This document shows positions 62,162 through 64,000 of a DNA stretch of 64,000 nucleotides, one piece after another. Made by a program: the position numbers and the translations under genes. Source of the stretch: Parapedobacter sp037190485 (GTDB lineage: Bacteria; Bacteroidota; Bacteroidia; Sphingobacteriales; Sphingobacteriaceae); the NCBI GenBank assembly GCA_037190485.1, contig JBBCJB010000004.1, positions 186,001 through 250,000 of the forward strand, in the 5' to 3' direction. The notes under the pieces are model-generated. The model did not search any database. It had not been told where the DNA came from and saw only the letters and a program-made list of their open reading frames with translations. Position 1 is the stretch's first letter, and every line of letters starts with the position of its first letter.

Positions 62162-62410
62162 ATAAACGCTAACTTACGGACATTCCGTGATATCCGTGAA
62201 AGATATTTCTTTTGGATCTCGCGTTTGGCTATCTTTATGCGGGATTAGTCGATTGTGGTGATGGAATTCGTATTGGGCAAACACATGAGCATTAATCTTC
62301 ATATGGCATTCGGTAAACCAGAATACGGAACCACTTACGATCCGCAGCATTGGCCGCATCCAAACGATAATATTCGCTAACGTTAACAAATATCAAAGAA
62401 CGATAACCAA

Positions 62411-63106
62411 ATGCTGATGGAGAACAGCACACCGGCGGCAAACCCGCTTTCGTTAAAAGCGAATACCCATGTTGCCAACTGGGTAAGACGTTCATTTTGG
62501 CTACTAAATAGCTGTTTTGTAATCGGCGTTTTTGTCTATTTAGCCGAAATCGACATGATAGAAAGGCTCATTATAGGTAAGGGTATTTCGGCAGGTGAAA
62601 TCGCCGAAAATGAAAAACGGAAAATCATTTTCATTTCCGGAATTCTATTCAGCTCAATCATATCAACCATTTTGTTTTTGGTCTGGTTTTACAAAGTGTA
62701 CTGCAACATGCGTCTCGCCGGGTTTCATTTGCGCTATAGACCATCTATGGCTGTTTGGGGTTTCTTCATACCAATAGCCAGCTTCGTCATCCCTTATCTG
62801 ATCGCGAAAGAGATCGCAGCCAAGACTGCAACAAGGATTGCTGAACAGGCTCCCCAATACCGTCCAAGGGCCACTAAGTTCGTTGTCCTGATTTGGTGGA
62901 TATTGTATTGGTTGGCAGGGGCGGTTGGAACATACAGCTCATTACTTGGCCTGAGCGCCAAAACACCAGACATGTTGATTGAGGCAGCACTCGCTGATAT
63001 ATGCTACATTTCCGTGAGTTTTGTGGCTGTAATTGCCACAAACAACATGGTAAAGCGATTAGCTGATAATGAGAGCGAAATGTTGGAGAAGTGGAAAGAG
63101 GCTTGA
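62411..63106 (+). CDS. DUF4328-family membrane protein
   Basis: A 231-residue inner-membrane protein with five helices (about 27-47, 73-96, 113-133, 157-180, 193-213). It contains LVWFYKVYCNMRLAG and GFFIPIASFVIPYLIAKEI, matching the DUF4328 core. The helix-proline pattern and basic end also fit. Function unknown. Two ATGs (62411, 62417) are possible. It stands alone on the plus strand. Confidence 0.8.
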   Translation: MLMENSTPAANPLSLKANTHVANWVRRSFWLLNSCFVIGVFVYLAEIDMIERLIIGKGISAGEIAENEKRKIIFISGILFSSIISTILFLVWFYKVYCNMRLAGFHLRYRPSMAVWGFFIPIASFVIPYLIAKEIAAKTATRIAEQAPQYRPRATKFVVLIWWILYWLAGAVGTYSSLLGLSAKTPDMLIEAALADICYISVSFVAVIATNNMVKRLADNESEMLEKWKEA

Positions 63107-63207
63107 AGCAGCGAGATGGCAAAAACACCCATTACGAAATGCTGTGTCTATTAGCGTACCGATGGCAATTGCGTAAGCTCATCAGGTGAAAGCTTTTCCT
63201 CGTTTGC

Positions 63208-63333
63208 GGAAATCCGTCCCTTGGTGGAAAAAACTTTTTTCCTGTAAGCGGGGAACCGTTCCTTGGTGGAAAACACTTTTTTCCTGTAAGTGGGGAACCG
63301 TTCCTTGGCGGAAAAAAACCTACCCCTATAAGA
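63208..63333. repeat. Tandem 42-bp repeat, three copies
   Basis: Units start at 63208, 63250 and 63292. Core words are CCGTTCCTTGG(T/C)GGAAAA and TTTTTTCCTGTAAG; copies one and two differ at few places, copy three diverges at its end. Each unit is 14 codons, so minus-strand frames stay open (repeating PPRNGSPLTGKK), but the flanks are not protein-like. It lies between the DUF4328 gene and the TonB-like gene. Confidence 0.8.
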
Positions 63334-63488
63334 AATCGGTAAAATCCGGTGAGGGAAAGCAACAATTACGCTCATCATTCCAATTATCCGAATTTCAAGG
63401 AACGATTGCTTTGTTACTGAACTTATCACCATGATCTGTGGAATCACTCCCTCCTGAGCATCGATACTTAAGATAGAACACGTCGGTC

Positions 63489-63956
63489 ATGTATAAAACC
63501 CTCTTTTCACTGGCATTGGTAAACGGGCTGGCCCTTTCAACCATTGCCCTTGCGCAGGAACCTGCAAGCAGCAGCGGAAAAATCGGCTCCGATGCAATCT
63601 TCGGACAGTCGGGCACGATGGATCCCGAGCCTCCAGGTGGCATGAAGGCATTCCAGCGATGGGTGGCCGCCAATTACCGCGTTCCGAAAGCGGCGAGGAA
63701 AGCGGGAGTGAAAGGAAAAGTCCAGATTACCTTCATAGTCGAGGCGGATGGCAAGCTGTCGGGAATCAGGACGGTAAGAGACATTGGCTACGGAACCGGC
63801 ATGGCCGCGGTAAGACTGTTTCGCAAATCCCCCCGCTGGACGCCAGGGACCTTGCATGGAAAGCCGGTGAGGGTAGCCTATACGTTTCCGGTTACGGTAG
63901 GGAATCCGGGGAGGATACGCATCGTGGTACCCGTTGACAAGGAAACACGTAAATGA
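63489..63956 (+). CDS. Secreted TonB C-terminal-domain protein
   Basis: A 155-residue protein with a cleavable signal (1-22, STIALAQ) instead of the usual TonB membrane anchor and proline spacer. The TonB_C fold spans about 60-150 (NYRVPKAARKAGVKGKVQIT, FIVEADGKLSGIR, then TPGTLHGKPVRVAYTFPV). Free periplasmic TonB_C domains of this type occur widely in Bacteroidota; whether they energise transport is unknown. The next frame starts at its stop (ATGA overlap). Confidence 0.85.
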   Translation: MYKTLFSLALVNGLALSTIALAQEPASSSGKIGSDAIFGQSGTMDPEPPGGMKAFQRWVAANYRVPKAARKAGVKGKVQITFIVEADGKLSGIRTVRDIGYGTGMAAVRLFRKSPRWTPGTLHGKPVRVAYTFPVTVGNPGRIRIVVPVDKETRK

Positions 63957-64000
63957 TGAAAAGACTGTTTTTTGCATTGCCTTATTGGCGATGACTTGGG
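63953..64000 (+). CDS. Start of a possible next gene, cut by window edge and probably frameshifted
   Basis: ATG at 63953 overlaps the previous stop and gives MMKRLFFALPYWR then a stop. One base later the frame reads FCIALLAMTW, a normal signal-peptide core. The switch falls at a run of six T (63966-63972). Either the gene is broken or a base is missing in the sequence at this homopolymer. Confidence 0.35.

Noticed and set aside
63132..63447. Minus-strand frames with a 14-residue repeat
   Set aside because: The repeating peptide comes from the 42-bp DNA repeat; flanking residues are not protein-like and two frames are equally open.

Overview
The window looks like chromosome of a Bacteroidota species, most likely Sphingobacteriaceae (a Parapedobacter- or Olivibacter-like genome is a guess). 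The evidence is two SusC/SusD pairs, an STN-type TonB receptor with FecR, ECF sigma factors, a DUF4876/DUF6850 pair, duplicated MacB/FtsX-type permeases, and TTG-N20-TAnnTTTG-type promoters. The core is moderately GC-rich. The stretches at about 39.5-43.9 kb, 45.8-47.1 kb, 49-50.9 kb and 57-61 kb are clearly AT-richer and look acquired.

Region 1 (1-8.0 kb) holds three two-repeat ABC permeases of the MacB/FtsX type, without an ATPase gene in view. The second and third form an operon behind a sigma-54-like promoter and two 16-bp palindromes set 21 bp apart. A fourth permease at 53.4-55.8 kb carries the same pair of palindromes at the same spacing, which suggests one regulon. A frameshifted lipoprotein remnant follows the third permease.

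Region 2 (8.2-23.5 kb, all minus strand) is an outer-membrane uptake block. In transcription order it reads FecR anti-sigma, STN TonB receptor, DUF4876 lipoprotein, DUF6850 beta-barrel, a secreted unknown, a C25 (gingipain-like) peptidase relative with a repeat tail, an ECF sigma factor and its terminator, then SusC and SusD. Region 3 (23.6-26.9 kb) has a Crp/Fnr-like regulator, an NAD(P)H oxidoreductase, a DoxX-like protein and two lipoproteins. Between the lipoproteins lies a degenerate 21-nt periodic array.

Region 4 (26.9-39.2 kb) has a divergent ECF sigma/FecR-like pair, an unknown 360-aa protein, an AraC regulator and a MauE-like membrane protein fused to a DUF6520-like tail. A SusC-SusD-TlpA operon runs towards these genes.

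Region 5 (39.2-53.4 kb) is an accessory island. It contains two XRE regulators, a coiled-coil membrane protein, two small membrane proteins (one with an RxxxxH HEPN-like motif), an AlbA_2 ATP-binding regulator and a PD-(D/E)XK nuclease. It also has an MqsR-like toxin with an HTH-Panacea antitoxin and palindromic operators, two small basic/DUF2188 proteins, and a fusion of a cyclodeaminase-like domain to an ImmA/IrrE metallopeptidase. The fusion gene is followed by about 690 bp of non-coding DNA with a precise 21-nt period.

Region 6 (56-61.5 kb) is a scrapyard. It starts with an IS21-type end and broken istA. Then comes a row of unrelated AT-rich minus-strand genes separated by long imperfect hairpins with GTTAGC/GTTAC-like ends, resembling integron cassettes, and then a decayed tyrosine integrase. 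Region 7 (61.5-64 kb) has an unknown protein, a DUF4328 membrane protein, a 42-bp tandem repeat and a TonB C-terminal-domain protein. No tRNA, rRNA or CRISPR array was seen.
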